A stretch of 64,000 nt of DNA, taken from assembly GCA_009763385.1 (NCBI GenBank), contig CM019826.1, forward strand, positions 80,249,135-80,313,134, read 5' to 3'. The position numbers were made by a program, and so were the translations under genes. Source of the stretch: Coix lacryma-jobi var. lacryma-jobi. Taxonomy: Eukaryota; Streptophyta; Magnoliopsida; Poales; Poaceae. The notes under the pieces are model-generated. The model searched no databases. It was not told where the DNA came from and was given only the letters and a program-made list of their open reading frames with translations. Positions 1 to 11,246 of this stretch are shown piece by piece (the stretch's first letter is position 1; every line of letters starts with the position of its first letter).

Positions 1-2520
1 AGACATTCTGTTTGATCAGTTATCTAAAGCCAAGGTGTTTTCCAAGATCGATTCAAGGTCAGGATATCATCAGATCAAAATTTGACCCCAAGATATTCCA
101 AAGACTGCTTTCTCAACCAGATATGGGTTATATGAGTATCTTGTCATGTCTTTTGGATTGACGAATGCTCTGGCATACTTCATGAGTTTGATGAACTCAG
201 TGTTTATGCCAGAATTGGACAAGTTTGTGGTAGTGTTCATTGATGATATTCTGGTATATTCGGAGAACTCGGATAACCATGCCGAACATTTGAGGGTTGT
301 TCTGACAAGGCTCCGAGAACATAAGCTTGATGCTAAGTTTAGCAAATGTGAATTTTGGTTGAAGAAGGTGCAGTTTCTCGGTCACATTCTATCAAAAGGA
401 GGAATTTCTGTGGACCCCAGTAAGGTGCAAGAAGTAATGGATTGGAAAGCTCCTACTTCGGTTGGTGAAATTCGAAGTTTTCTCGGCTTAGCAGGATACT
501 ACCGTTGTTTCTTTCCCGATTTTTCCAAGATTGCAAAACCAATGACAAGCTTGCTCCAGAAGAACCAGAAGTTCAACTGGACAGAGGAGTGTGAAATAGC
601 TTTCCGTACTCTGCGGAAACTATTGACCACTGCTCCTGTCTTGGCTCAACCGGACATCGAGAAACTCTTTGATGTCTTTTGTGATGCATCGAAGGTTGGA
701 TTAGGTTGTGTCCTTATGCAAGAAGGCAGAGTGATTGCTTATGCTTCTGGCCAATTAAGGAAGAATGAAGTAAACTATCCGACACATGATTTGGAATTGG
801 CTGCAGTGGTGCACGCTCTGAAGATCTGGAGACATTATCTTCACTCAACCTGAATCGAATATGATGCAAAGAAGATGGCTTGAATTAATTAAGGATTACA
901 ATCTGCAGATACATTACCATCCTGGAAAGGCGAATGTGGTTGCCGATGCTTTAAGTCGGAACTCTCGTTGCAATAACTTAGGGTTACTACCAGAAGACGA
1001 GTTTAGTCTTGTACACCCTATAATTCTACAAAACATCAGGCTGCAAGGCGCGATAATTGACCAAATTATTGAAGGGCAGAAAATAGACAAGGGGATTTAT
1101 CATATCAAGGAGAAGCTGAAAGCCACGACTGAACAAGTAAAACATTTTTGGGTTGATGACAAGGGAGTTTTATGGTTTGACAAGCGATTAGTGGTACCCA
1201 AGAACAGAGAGCTCAGGAATCGAATCATGGATGAAGCTCATTGGTCCAAGTTATCTATTCATCCTAGAAGCACCAAGATGTATCAAGATTTGCGTCCAAG
1301 ATTTTGGTGGACCAAGATGAAGAAAGAAATTGCCGCTTATGTAGCCAGGTGCGACACGTGTTGTCGAGTAAAGGCTATTCACCTGAAGCCAGCCGGAATG
1401 CTTCAACCATTACCAATACCCGAGTGGAAATGGGAAGAAGTGAGTATGGATTTTATCACCGGATTGCCAACCACCTAGAAAGGAAATGATTCAATATGGG
1501 TAATAGTGGATCATCTTACAAAGACCACTCATTTCATACCAGTCAAAACGTGTTATCGAGCACCGGACTATGCAGAAATTTATGTCAATCAAATTGTTCG
1601 ACTACATGGTATACCCAAGACCATAGTTTCGGATCGTGGATCGCAGTTTACTACACCATTTTGGGAGAAACTGCAAAAAGAGTTAGGCACAAAACTAGTC
1701 CGTAGTTCTGCCTATCATCCCAAACATCAGGGCAAACAGAAAGAGTGAATCAAGTTTTGGAAGACATGTTGAGAGCTTGTGTAATATCAGCAAAAGGTTC
1801 TTGGGAGAAATGGTTACCTTTAGCAGAGTTCGCATATAACAATAGTTACCAAGAAAGCATACAAATGGCACCTTTTGAAGCCTTATATGGTAGAAGATGC
1901 AGGACACCGGTAAATTGGGTCGAACCAGGAGAACGTCGATATTACGGAATTGATTTCATTAACGAAGCAGAAGAACAAGTTAGAACAATTCAGCAACATA
2001 TGGCAGCCGCACAGTCTTGACAAAAGAGCTATGCAGACAAGCGGAGAAAACCGCTTGAGTTCAATGAAGGCGAGTATGTTTATCTGAAGGTATCACCCAT
2101 GAAAGGTGTTAGACGCTTTGGAGTTAAAATGATGTTAGCACCAAGATTTGTTGGACCATACCGAATTGTGGAAAGGAGGGGAGAAGTGGCTTATCAGCTA
2201 CAACTACCAGAACATCTGAAAGCCATATTCCCTGTATTCCATGTGTCGCAGTTAAAGAAATGTCTTCGAGTACCAGAAGAAGAAGTGCAACCAGCCAATA
2301 TCAAGTTACAATCCGATCTTACTTACTCCGTTAAGCCGCACCGAGTACTAGATGAAAAAGAAAGAGTAACTCGCGGGAGAATAGTGAAGCAATACAAAGT
2401 ATCTTGGAGTGAGCAAGATGACCGAGATGCCACTTGGGAAATGGAAGACTATTCAAAAGAAGTGTATCCACAATTTTACAAAGACTGGTTAGTAACTCAA
2501 ATGTCGGGACGAGATTCCTT
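1..2520 (+). pseudogene. Ty3/gypsy Tekay/Del chromovirus pol remnant (RT, RNase H, integrase, chromodomain)
   Basis: The window opens inside reverse transcriptase. The catalytic FIDD motif (FVVVFIDDILVYSE) is near 227-268. RNase H follows (FCDASKVGLG, about 676-705), then the integrase zinc region (HWSKLSIH...CDTCC, about 1238-1370) and the integrase core acidic residues in SMDF, SDRGSQF and near QGKQKE. A C-terminal chromodomain (HRVLDEKERVTRG...ATWEMEDY, about 2338-2450) places it with the Tekay/Del chromoviruses. The reading frame is broken by an in-frame TGA at 83-85, a deletion near 841-843 that removes the middle of RNase H and shifts frame, TAG at 1476-1478, a frameshift near 1740 and TGA at 2018-2020. 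It is a dead copy. Lineage assignment rests on chromodomain wording and the TGTAACACCC LTR start, both typical of this clade. Confidence 0.93.
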
Positions 2521-2535
2521 TAAGGAGGGGAGGGC
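2521..2535 (+). other. Polypurine tract of the Tekay/Del element
   Basis: The purine-rich run AAGGAGGGGAGGG lies directly before the LTR start TGTAACACCC. This is the expected plus-strand primer position at the 3' end of the internal region, downstream of the pol remnant. Confidence 0.8.
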
Positions 2536-5500
2536 TGTAACACCCCTGGTGTTAAGCAACCCTAAATGCATAACTTGGCATCTCATGAGCATAAAGCATC
2601 ATCATATGTTTCATTCTTTTATGTAAAGTGTCATTTCAGGTGAGGGTTATTACTGTTTATGCATAGTGTGATGCTTGTTTGACTTGTTTTTGGAGTAGTT
2701 GTGTTTCCTAAGTAGTTTAACCTTGTTGAGGAGTCAAAATGAAACCAAGTTTATGTTGGTCATTTTGGCTAACCAAGTCTCTAACCCTAGTTGCCATAAT
2801 AGAGCTCTAGGAGTCCTTTTGTTTGACCAGCAAAGACATCTATGATAGAAGCTTTGCATGGGTGAGTGCCTTAAACCAAAAGTGTGTAGAATTTAGAGTA
2901 GAACAAAAGTTGTTTTTGGGTCAACTCACAAAAATGAGGTTAGCATGGTGTTTTGAGGCCCACAAGGAAGAAATGGTAGAGTTTAGAATTGGAAAATTTC
3001 CTAAGTCTTTGAACTGTCGAAACAGTTCCGTCTAGCAAACTTTGGAGCTTTCCCGAGCAAAGTCTAAGCCGAACCAATGCTTGATCCTATAACCAAAGTT
3101 GTAGTTGGCACATAGCTCTACCCAATGGGACAAGTGGCTTAGCGTTTCATCAAGTGGATTAGAAGATAATCGCGCGCAAAGATCGGGTGTCAGTCGGCCT
3201 AATGACCGACTGAATCCACCGATTCAGTTTGAACCGGCGCCAGCAGTGGCCGACCGCGCCAGAGATGCTCCACCGCGTGGCGCGCGAGAGCCGGCCGGGC
3301 AGCGTCTGCGCGCGCCGTGGCGAGCACAAAGCCCGTCCGCACGCACTCTCCCTGCTAGAGCCGCCATCTCGCTGAGACTTCGCCCAACTAACCACCCAAA
3401 CAACCTTGCCTCGACCTCCCGCATCGTCTGCTCTAGCTAGCGCCTCCTGACAAGCCCTAGGTGAGCCATGGGATGAGCTCCTGCCATGGCCGCCATGACC
3501 GCCGAGCTCGGTTCCCCATGGCCGACCTCCTTCCCGTGGGTTTCATGTTGTCCTAGCGTGCGTTCGTAGGTCAGGGGAGTCCGTGGAAGATGTAGGGGGT
3601 GATGGTTTGGCCGATTAGGGTTTGGTGGTGGTGGTACGCCATCGCTCGCCGTCCGCCATGGTCACCGTGGATGGCATGGCCGCGGTCTCGGGTGTTCGGG
3701 GTAGGAACCCTAGCTTGCAAGCCTCGGGGTAGGTTCTTGGAGGTCACCGGAGTAGGAATCTCGGGTTAGTTTGCCTCGGCGTGGCCGAAATCGGCCAGCG
3801 TGAGGAGGACCGCGCCGCCGTGGCCACCATTCCCACCGCCGAGCTTCGTCCGTAGCAATGCCGGGCCGGTGACTAGCATCAATCGATGCGGAAAGGAGAG
3901 AGGAGTAGAGTGGTGGTGATGGTTTCGCCACAAAGGTCGCCGTCGGCGCGCTTTGCCGTGGTCAACGATCTCCCCTGTTCTGTGTGTGTGACAGGTGGGA
4001 CCGGTTTGACTCGGGGCCCCGTTGGTCAGTCTCTGTGTATGTTTGGGCCGGGTGTAGCTAGCAGTTAGGTCTAGGTGTTTTTGTTTTAATGTTTTTCAGA
4101 AAATATGCTAATGCTTGTTTAATTCATATCTGGAGTTGTATTAGTCCAAATGAAGTGAAATAAATTTTGTTAGGTTTGTCTTGCTGAGATCTGTTTAGGA
4201 AAAATATGATATGTCTAGTTTGTGATAATTTTATATGTAGTTATATTTAATTTATGTTTAGGCTGAAATCTTGTTAAATGCATAATAAACTGTGTATAGC
4301 TCAAAAAATGTGATTCTTGTTTTGTTAAGTTTGTGTTAATGAGTAGTTTTTGGGAAATGTAATATGGAGATGCTCTGTGTAATATTTTGGCAGTAGCAAT
4401 TAAAATGGTTAAATGATGTTTTCTTGTATAAATTGTAGTAATTAAAATATGAAGAATATGAACCTGATAATTTTTATAGACTGCTCTTGTACTAAGAAGT
4501 TCAGTAAAAAAATGGGAAATCTGTTGTTTGACACTTTGTGCTAGGGTCTGTAGTTCAAAGCACCTTTTTGTTGTGGTATTTGTCTTTTTCATGGAGAATA
4601 GGGTTTAAATCCAAATAGCTTGAAATTTGGACAGGGGACTAGATTGCATGTTGTCAGCTTAGAGTAATTTTTGTAGATTTTTCTGAAGTTGTTGTCTGAG
4701 GGTTGCAGTTATAGGCTTAATTAAATGATTAAGTGATAGCAAATAACTAATTGGTAGTAGGATGATGTTGACTACCTTGTTGAACAAAATAGAATAGACG
4801 ACATGTGCTTATCTCCTGAATTGTCTTATTCCATGTTGCATCAGCAATGCATCACATATGCATTCATCCTATTCATACATGTCTGTGCATCATATAGGAC
4901 CGGTAGTGGAGACCCAGAACCCGCAACCGCCGGAGGAGCCAAGTCTAGAGGAAACCCTGAACGAGAGGACCGAAGAAGGAGACGTCGAGGACTTGCCTGA
5001 GTGCCACGACCACCAACCCTCCGACTTCAAAAGAGGCAAGCCCCGGAGCATCTCACTCCTATGGTTTTCAAATTATTTACAAAATTAACCTGATATGCTT
5101 GTTGCATTAGGTTTTTAGGAATTGATTACTACCGTTGCTGCATTATTATCATACCTTGTCCACCGCAATCGATATCTTGATATCCCTGTTAGGTCTAGGC
5201 CGTTATATGCTTAGCCTGCTTAGACCGGTAGAAATCGGGTGATTTCCTATCTCCCGCATATAGGTGGATACTGATCATGACTAGCCTGGTGCTATCATGG
5301 AGATAACCATGTGATAATTAATTTGAGACTGGGCGGGATGTAGGAGCAGCAGGGCATGGGTTCTGTGTGCTGGTAGTCACCCGTCTGTGCTGATTAGGAC
5401 CCGACGAAGGCACACCTCAGTCATTTTGAACGCGTCAACCACTTAACGGAGCAGGTGCGGGTACCTCCCATGAAGCCGAGTAAGGTCATTCGAGCCGGTG

Positions 5501-6576
5501 ATGGAGATGTTGACGCCTAACACCCAGGGCCTCAGATGTACTGTGGGCAACTATTCTGAACAACCTAACATGGTCCAAGGGCAAGCAGGGCTTGATCGAC
5601 CTGGCATGACCGTGGGCAGCTATAGCTTGAGCGACCTGGCACTGAGATAACCCCCGGTGTAGAAGGGCCCATGGCCGTCCCGTGCTTTGTGTTCTCAAAT
5701 TTCCTGAGAGGCAGCCGACAACTACCTGGCAAGGTGTGATCGGGCGAGTGTGCGACATTTTATCCCCAGCTGGGTAGGAATCGATTGTAATCGCTATCGC
5801 TCCTAGACAGTGAGTAACTTGACTGGGCATGTGTTAACGTAGTAACTTATGGAACTAAATATGGTTATCAGGTTGAAATCTGAAAGGCTATTGATGAAAT
5901 AGTCACTCTTGCTTGATTAATTAGCCAAGTGATTGCTCTAGATCAGGTGCAAATCTAGTTAACCAGGGCTAACTATAAAAGTGACCACCAATACTCAACT
6001 TGGGTTTTGTCATAAGAAAGCTTTCATGCAAATTGGTATGATTAGCCAACCCCAGATATAGCCTTCATGAATCCTTGGAGTCACATTATTTCTGGTTTAA
6101 GATGGGTAAGTCTAGCTGAGTACCTTCTTGTACTCAGGGTTTTATCCCTTGTTGTTGCAGATGGACAGTGCTTCTATGGCTACTGTGAGAACTACCTGTA
6201 CCCAGCTGCGGGTGATGATTAGACCATGAGCATGGTCATCTCTTATCCTCACCTGATGCTTTTGTTGGACTGATCAGGCATATGGCACCGTATTGTGAAC
6301 CAGTGAACTTGTGTTTCAAAACTAAGTTGCTTCCGCTATGAATTCCAAAACTATGGTTCATAATATTGTTGAACTCCGATGTATTTGAACTATGTGCGAA
6401 TTGAATGTATCTTGTGGACATGTATGCTAATCTATTACGATCTTGGCTGATGTTGAATGTTGAAATCCTTCAAGATTTCCGGATTACCGGTTTTGTACGA
6501 GCTTAAGTATCTGTTAATATTCGTGAAAACGGAGGTTCAGTGCTTAATCTGGTATAAATTGGTCAGTTCTGCTACA
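2536..6576 (+). mobile_element. 3' LTR of the Tekay/Del chromovirus, about 4.0 kb
   Basis: The LTR begins TGTAACACCCC right after the polypurine tract and most likely ends ...TTCTGCTACA at 6576, giving a TGTA/TACA terminal inverted match. About 4041 bp is long but within the range of Tekay/Del LTRs. It has a GC-rich block (about 3160-4030) followed by an AT-rich block (about 4070-4790). Short open frames inside show no recognisable domain and I do not regard them as genes. The 3' boundary is inferred from the terminal motif and from the sudden start of the 122-bp repeat at 6577. The 5' LTR lies outside the window. Confidence 0.75.
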
Positions 6577-7291
6577 ACCAGTTATACTGGGGACGGGTCG
6601 GCTTCTTCGCCAGCCTTCTCAGCAAAGCTGAGGACTGGTCAGACGGCTAGATAGAGGCACACACGTGGCAGAGCTTCATTGGCTTTAGGACCAGCTCCAC
6701 CAGTTATACTGGGGACTGGTCGGCTTCTTCGCCAGCCTTCTCAGCAAAGCTGAGGACTGGTCAGACGACCAGTTACAGGCACACACGTGGCGGAGCTGGG
6801 TTGGCTTCAGGACCAGCTCCACCAGTTATACTAGGGACTGGTCGGCTTCTTCGCCAGCCTTCTCAGCAAAGCTGGGGACTGGTTAGATAACCAGTTACAG
6901 GCACACATGTGGCAGAACTACATTGGCTTCAGGACCAGCTCCACCAGTTATACTGGGGACTGGTCGACTTCTTCGTCAGCCTTCTCAGCAAAGCTGGGGA
7001 CCGGTCAGATGACCAGTTACAGGCATACACGTGGTAGAGCTGCGTTGGCTTGAGGACCAGCTCCACCAGTTATACTAGGGACTGGTCGGTTTCTTCACCA
7101 GCCTTCTCAGCAAAGCTGGGGACTGGTCAGATGACCAGTTACAGGCATACACATGGCAGAGCTGCGTTGGCTTCAGCACCAGCTCCACCAGTTATACTGG
7201 GGACTGGTCGGCTTCTTCATCAGCCTTCTCAGCAAACCTGGGGATTGGTCAGATGACCAGTTACTGGTACACACGGGACAAAGCTGTAGAT
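6577..7291. repeat. 122-bp tandem repeat, about six copies
   Basis: The motif CCAGTTATACT recurs at 6578, 6700, 6822, 6944, 7066 and 7188, an exact 122-bp period with only substitutions between copies. Each unit carries GGGGACTGGTCGGCTTCTTC, CAGCCTTCTCAGCAAAGCTG and an ACACGTGGC segment. The last copy degrades near 7290. The first copy starts mid-unit next to the Tekay LTR end, so that element probably inserted into a longer array. Arrays with a recurring GGGGACT motif are common in 3' untranslated regions of grass Ty3 elements, and I infer this belongs to the element ending at 9066. Confidence 0.9.
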
Positions 7292-8554
7292 CCAGCTTTG
7301 TTTTTCAAGCATTAGGACAATTTGTAGATTTTTTCAGTAATAATTATACACAATAAAAGATATGGGGATGCATTCACAACATCATTCCTGCAGCCTGCCA
7401 CCGGCAAGACTATCACCCTGGCACCATCTGATTTTCCTAGAAACTAGATTGGTTGCTCAGGCAACAACAGGCTCAAGTTTAGAGGACATTGGAGGACTCA
7501 GCACGTGACAATACAGCTTAGAGTTATTGCCGGCGTCACAAGCATCCTCCCAAGAACTCTGTCACTCCTATCTATCCACAACCAAACGGGAACAGCCCTA
7601 ACAAACTGTCCTCTCACAAGAATCCTACCAGGAACTTCGCACTATGCTTTACAGTATGACCCAGGCGGATTTACTAGCTCGGCGACGCTCATATTTGGTT
7701 TTTTGGATATTTGAAGCTTTGGTTCCATGGTTGATGGGCAAAACAAGGGTCCTACGATGCTATATTTATAGCTGAGTCATTCTGGTCCATAGACTATGTC
7801 CATTATAAATAGAGGTTCATGTTATGTCATGGGTTCAACAGGATAAAGGTCACTTTATACGATCGTGTACAACGAAACTTGTCAAAAGGACAGCAAGGGT
7901 GCACTTTGAAGGGTACACGGTAGCAGAAAGCTGATGGTTTTTGTCTGCAACTGTTGGCATAGGGTGTCTTTATTTTTCACGGGTGTACAGCTTTATTTTC
8001 TGACCTTGGCATCACATGACAGAGTCATCTGTTGCCAAGCTCGGGGACTACCGTGTATACATGGCGCTCGATCGCACATGTATATATTGTCCACTTTATT
8101 CTCTGACCTTGGCATTATACGACAGAGTCATCTATTGCCAAGCTCGGGGACTACCGTGTATACATGACGCTCGGTCGCGCATGTATATATTTTTTGCCTT
8201 TATTTTCTGACCTTGGCATCACATGACAGAGTCATTTGTTGCCAAGCTCGGGGACTAAGTGGGCACACTTCACCTGGTCGGTGCGTATGCGGGGACATTT
8301 CAGCATGGTTTACTTCAAGATTACATTGATGTTTTTGTCGTGGAAGGCATAAAAGTGGGCACACTTTACAAGACTCCCAGAAGTCATTTTTTCCTTTTTA
8401 AGAGCACATCGTATCTTGAGGGTTTATAAAATGACAAGTGACAGATTATAACCTGGTCGGAGACTGGGCTTGAAGACCGAATGAAATCGCTTAGGATGTT
8501 GCCAAGACCTTTTCTTTTTCACCGCTCCAAGATTCAATGTGCTCGGGGACTAGC
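7292..8554 (+). other. 3' untranslated region of a Ty3-type element (no coding signal)
   Basis: No protein domain was recognised on either strand. The stretch links the 122-bp array to the LTR at 8555 and contains the 103-bp repeat. GCTCGGGGACTA recurs (near 8040, 8145, 8248 and 8541), the last copy lying just before the LTR start where a polypurine tract is expected. The best reading is internal 3' sequence of a large, probably Tat-lineage, retrotransposon whose coding part is left of the window or lost. Confidence 0.55.
7999..8262. repeat. 103-104 bp tandem repeat, 2.6 copies
   Basis: TCTGACCTTGGCAT starts at 7999, 8102 and 8206, each followed by GACAGAGTCAT and TTGCCAAGCTCGGGGACTA. The first two copies continue into a CCGTGTATACATG segment. 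The third diverges after GGGGACTA. It is part of the retrotransposon 3' region. Confidence 0.85.
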
Positions 8555-9066
8555 TGTGGGGGCATAAACCTAGGTACCCTCACGGCTAGACTTAGGCTGC
8601 TTCATGAAAGCTGGCCCGGCTCGCTGTGAAGGACCGCGACATTGAGGCCCATCTGGTCGGACTGGGGGCCTAGCTGGTCTGATGACGGCACGGAAGCCTT
8701 CTCAGGTTTGGAAAGCGCTTTTGGAAAGATATCGTGTTCCTCACAATATGGAATTGTAATCGACTAGGTTTCCTCATTGTATCGCGAAGGTCCGATCTTC
8801 TAGGATCTGTAACCCTGCTCCCCGCGGTTATATAGGGCGAGCAGGGACCCCCTCTAAAAAATAAGTTCATCAATATACAGAGTAGACAACTCAACACAGG
8901 ACGTAGGGTATTATGCCGAACTCGGCGGCCCGAACCTGGATAAACCTCGGTGTTCATCTAGTTTCGTCCCTGTGTCACGTCCGGATCGTCGTTCCACGCG
9001 CCTTCCCCGCTAATCTACCACCTTGGGCATACCCCTGGGTGGGCTATCGACCATATTTCGTTGACA
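8555..9066 (+). mobile_element. 3' LTR of a Ty3-type element (512 bp)
   Basis: The sequence starts TGTGGGGGCATAAACC right after GCTCGGGGACTAGC and ends ...TTTCGTTGACA, so it has TG...CA ends. A TATA-like TATATAG lies at 8829-8835 and an AT-rich run follows about 30 bp later. No primer binding site follows at 9067, so this is a 3' LTR whose internal part is to the left. Family assignment is uncertain. Confidence 0.6.
8829..8835 (+). promoter_or_regulatory. TATA-like box of the 512-bp LTR
   Basis: TATATAG lies in a GC-rich context near the middle of the LTR, where an LTR core promoter is expected. No transcript evidence is available. Confidence 0.35.
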
Positions 9067-9558
9067 CCACCTACCTGAATCTGGATGATGGGCCCGAAGT
9101 AGACCTCCTTCATAGTGCTCCCTCCAGATCAGGGATGGGCGAGGTGGCAGCATAGGTCGGGGATGGCCTTGCGCTTGCGGTGGCGGCTCGGTGCGGATAC
9201 ATGGTTGTATGCCGAGTCTCTGTGTGATGAGTGATTGTCAATGGAGATGATGCGCATGTTCTTTGGCTTGTGTTGTGCAGGTGTCGAGCACGGAGACAGT
9301 GATCGATGGCGGGTGAAGGTCAAGTTGCGACGTGCCGTGCCGACGGACCGGGCGCGATGAAGGATGGGCGTGCCGTGCGGCGGACGTGCCATGCCGATGT
9401 ATCGGACGGTGAAGGGCGGACGTGGACTTGGACTGATGGACTGGAGGCCGGAGGATCAGCTGTGGTGGCTGGCAGCCTGCGACAGCGACAGGCGGAGAAG
9501 TGCGATCATGTCGGTGGAAGGGGTGCACAGGCGGTGCATCCCCTCTACGACGCCGGTT
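9067..9558. other. GC-rich stretch without recognised gene, possibly the outer part of the copia 5' LTR
   Basis: Overlapping short open frames on both strands reflect high GC content and carry no recognised domain. The stretch lies between a Ty3 LTR and the copia element. It may be flanking DNA, or it may be the start of a longer copia LTR; the boundary could not be resolved without the partner LTR. Confidence 0.4.
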
Positions 9559-9597
9559 TGTTGGTAGAGCCCGGGAAAAACCAACGGTGGACGGTTT

Positions 9598-9840
9598 CCA
9601 GGTTTGGGCCTCAAAACCTGGGTGCTGGGTTTCCAGGTTGAGCCACAAAACCTGGGCGCGACGGTTTCCAGGTTGAGCCTCAAAACCTGGGCGTGGGCCG
9701 GTTTCCGAGTTTGGGCCTCAAAACTCGGGCGCGGACGGTTTCCGAGTTTGGGCCTCAAAACTCGGGCGCGGACGGTTTCCGAGTTTGGCCACAAAACTCG
9801 GGCTGGAGGCTGGTTTCCCGGTTTGGGCCGCAAAACCGGG
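9598..9840. repeat. Hairpin minisatellite, seven units with covarying stems
   Basis: Seven short inverted repeats follow each other at intervals of about 35-38 bp. Stems start at 9598, 9633, 9668, 9705, 9742, 9779 and 9817. Each has a 7-8 bp stem and an 8-9 nt loop such as GGGCCTCA. The first three stems pair CCAGG with CCTGG, the next three CCGAG with CTCGG, and the last CCCGG with CCGGG. Both arms change together, so pairing is kept in every unit. Confidence 0.85.
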
Positions 9841-10032
9841 GGTGCAGAGTGGTGGCGGCACGTGGCGGCGATCTGAAGGTTGCGTGGAGGCGACGCGGAA
9901 GACCGTGCGGACGTGGCCGTCGGATCTACCTACCACCAGCGGGTGGACTAGAATAGCCTTAGGGTTAGGCTGGTCCGCTCTGTAATTAGAGTAGAGAGGG
10001 GTAGAGTAGGAAATAGACTTAGGCTAGGTTAG

Positions 10033-10039
10033 TATAAGT
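10033..10039 (+). promoter_or_regulatory. TATA-like box of the copia LTR
   Basis: TATAAGT follows a low-complexity TAG-rich region and precedes a CT-rich stretch (CCCTCCTCCCAATCTCAATC), a common layout at the start of R in copia LTRs. Confidence 0.4.
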
Positions 10040-10642
10040 AGTCTAGGGGAGACACCCTCCTCCCAATCTCAATCTCAGTTAGCGCAGTCATTTGCTTTCT
10101 AGCACCTAGGGTTTCCACTCTCCCATCCCCTGCTCTAGCTAGTTGAGATCCGCAGAGAGACTCCACTCTGTGTACTGTTGATTTGAGGAAGTGAGGCCGT
10201 ATCCTCACTTTGGAGCACAGATCGATGGCTTGATTTGCGTCCTTAATTCGAGTTCGTGGCTGTGATTCGCGTTTTCTTTGTGTTCTTCGCGGAATCCTTT
10301 TTCTCCACGATTTTCCCGTCGCTTGATCTCTTTGCTCGGTTCATCTTTTGCAATTCCGTTTGAACCAAGTTGTTCTAGATCGTGAGGCTCTCCTTTCCAC
10401 CGAAGGAATTAATCTCTAACCTCACGGTCTAGGAGATCGATCGATTTTCGTTTTGGATTGAGTTCTTGCCTCCATACCCCGAATTTTCTTCGATTCACCG
10501 ATTTGGAGTTAGGTTCGAGCCATGACCTCTTAGGAGTAGCTCACTAACATCCTTGTGACTCCTCAAATCGAATCCTAGGCCTAGGGCAATTGATTCGAAG
10601 GAGATCGGGTTGAATCGTGAAGAACAGCGCTGTTTTCGGGGG

Positions 10643-10913
10643 CATCGGACGCTATCACGGGAGCATCGGACGCTAGGGTTCCTAGCATCGGACGCTCCGG
10701 TGACGCGTGTCACGTTTTCAGCGTTTTAGTTTGCATCGGACGCTAGGCATCGGACGCGTCCGTTGTCCATCGGACGCGCCGGAGTCTTTGCATCGGACGC
10801 TGGGTGATCACTGTTCACAGCGTCCGATGGTGGAACAGTAAGGTTCCAGAACCGCCCAGTCTGCATCGGACGCGTCCGGTGGTCTGGCATCGGACGCAGG
10901 CCAGCGTCCGATG
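10643..10913. repeat. Clustered CATCGGACG motifs in the copia LTR
   Basis: CATCGGACG occurs in direct orientation at 10643, 10664, 10686, 10734, 10748, 10768, 10791, 10864 and 10888. Its inverse CGTCCGATG occurs at about 10821 and 10905. Several copies extend into CGGACGCGTCCG, a 12-bp palindrome. Spacing is irregular (14-73 bp), so this is not a simple tandem array. Confidence 0.9.
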
Positions 10914-11185
10914 CGACTGTTTTCGCACGGTTTCGTCCGCGGTTCGCTCGTTCGTTGTCGGAATTGATTTCCGTCTTTTGCGTTGGCTTTCTAGAGTTGT
11001 CTAGTGTCTCGCTGTGCTTCTAGGAAGCATCCACCCTACATATAGGGTCGTGGACATTAGCAAGTTCTAGGGTTCGCTCTTGGGGTCGATTTTGGGACAG
11101 TGGCATCTAGTTTCCGTAAGGAAATTTTGAAGCTCCCATTCACCCCCCCTCTGGTCGCTTTCGGTTAGCTTCTCGGTCCTTCAAT

Positions 11186-11197
11186 TGGTATCGGAGC
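11186..11197 (+). other. Primer binding site (tRNA-Met type) of the copia element
   Basis: TGGTATCGGAGC lies two bases after the LTR end. It matches the usual complement of the initiator tRNA-Met 3' end (TGGTATCAGAGC) with one change. Confidence 0.8.
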
Positions 11198-11246
11198 AGG
11201 TTAAGGATCTTCCACCTTAGCCGGTTCCAGATCCACCGAAGGCGAC

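Larger units (their letters stand above)
9559..11183 (+). mobile_element. 5' LTR of a Sirevirus-like Ty1/copia element (start uncertain)
   Basis: The right end is well placed: ...GGTCCTTCA ends at 11183, two bases before a tRNA-Met-type primer binding site. The left end is inferred from TGTTGG at 9559 and could lie up to about 300 bp further left. Inside are a hairpin minisatellite (9598-9840), a TATA-like box (10033) and a cluster of CATCGGACG repeats (10643-10913). The partner 3' LTR is missing from the window, so neither the exact length nor the age can be obtained. Confidence 0.6.

Noticed and set aside
3105..4068. Open frames in the GC-rich part of the Tekay LTR as a captured host gene
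   Set aside because: No domain was recognised, frames overlap on both strands, and the segment lies inside one LTR.
9129..9985. Several GC-rich overlapping frames on both strands
   Set aside because: They come from high GC content and the hairpin minisatellite; translated products are repeats of the same short motif.
11186..11197. tRNA-like sequence near the copia LTR
   Set aside because: Only the complement of a tRNA 3' end is present, which is the retroelement primer site, not a tRNA gene.
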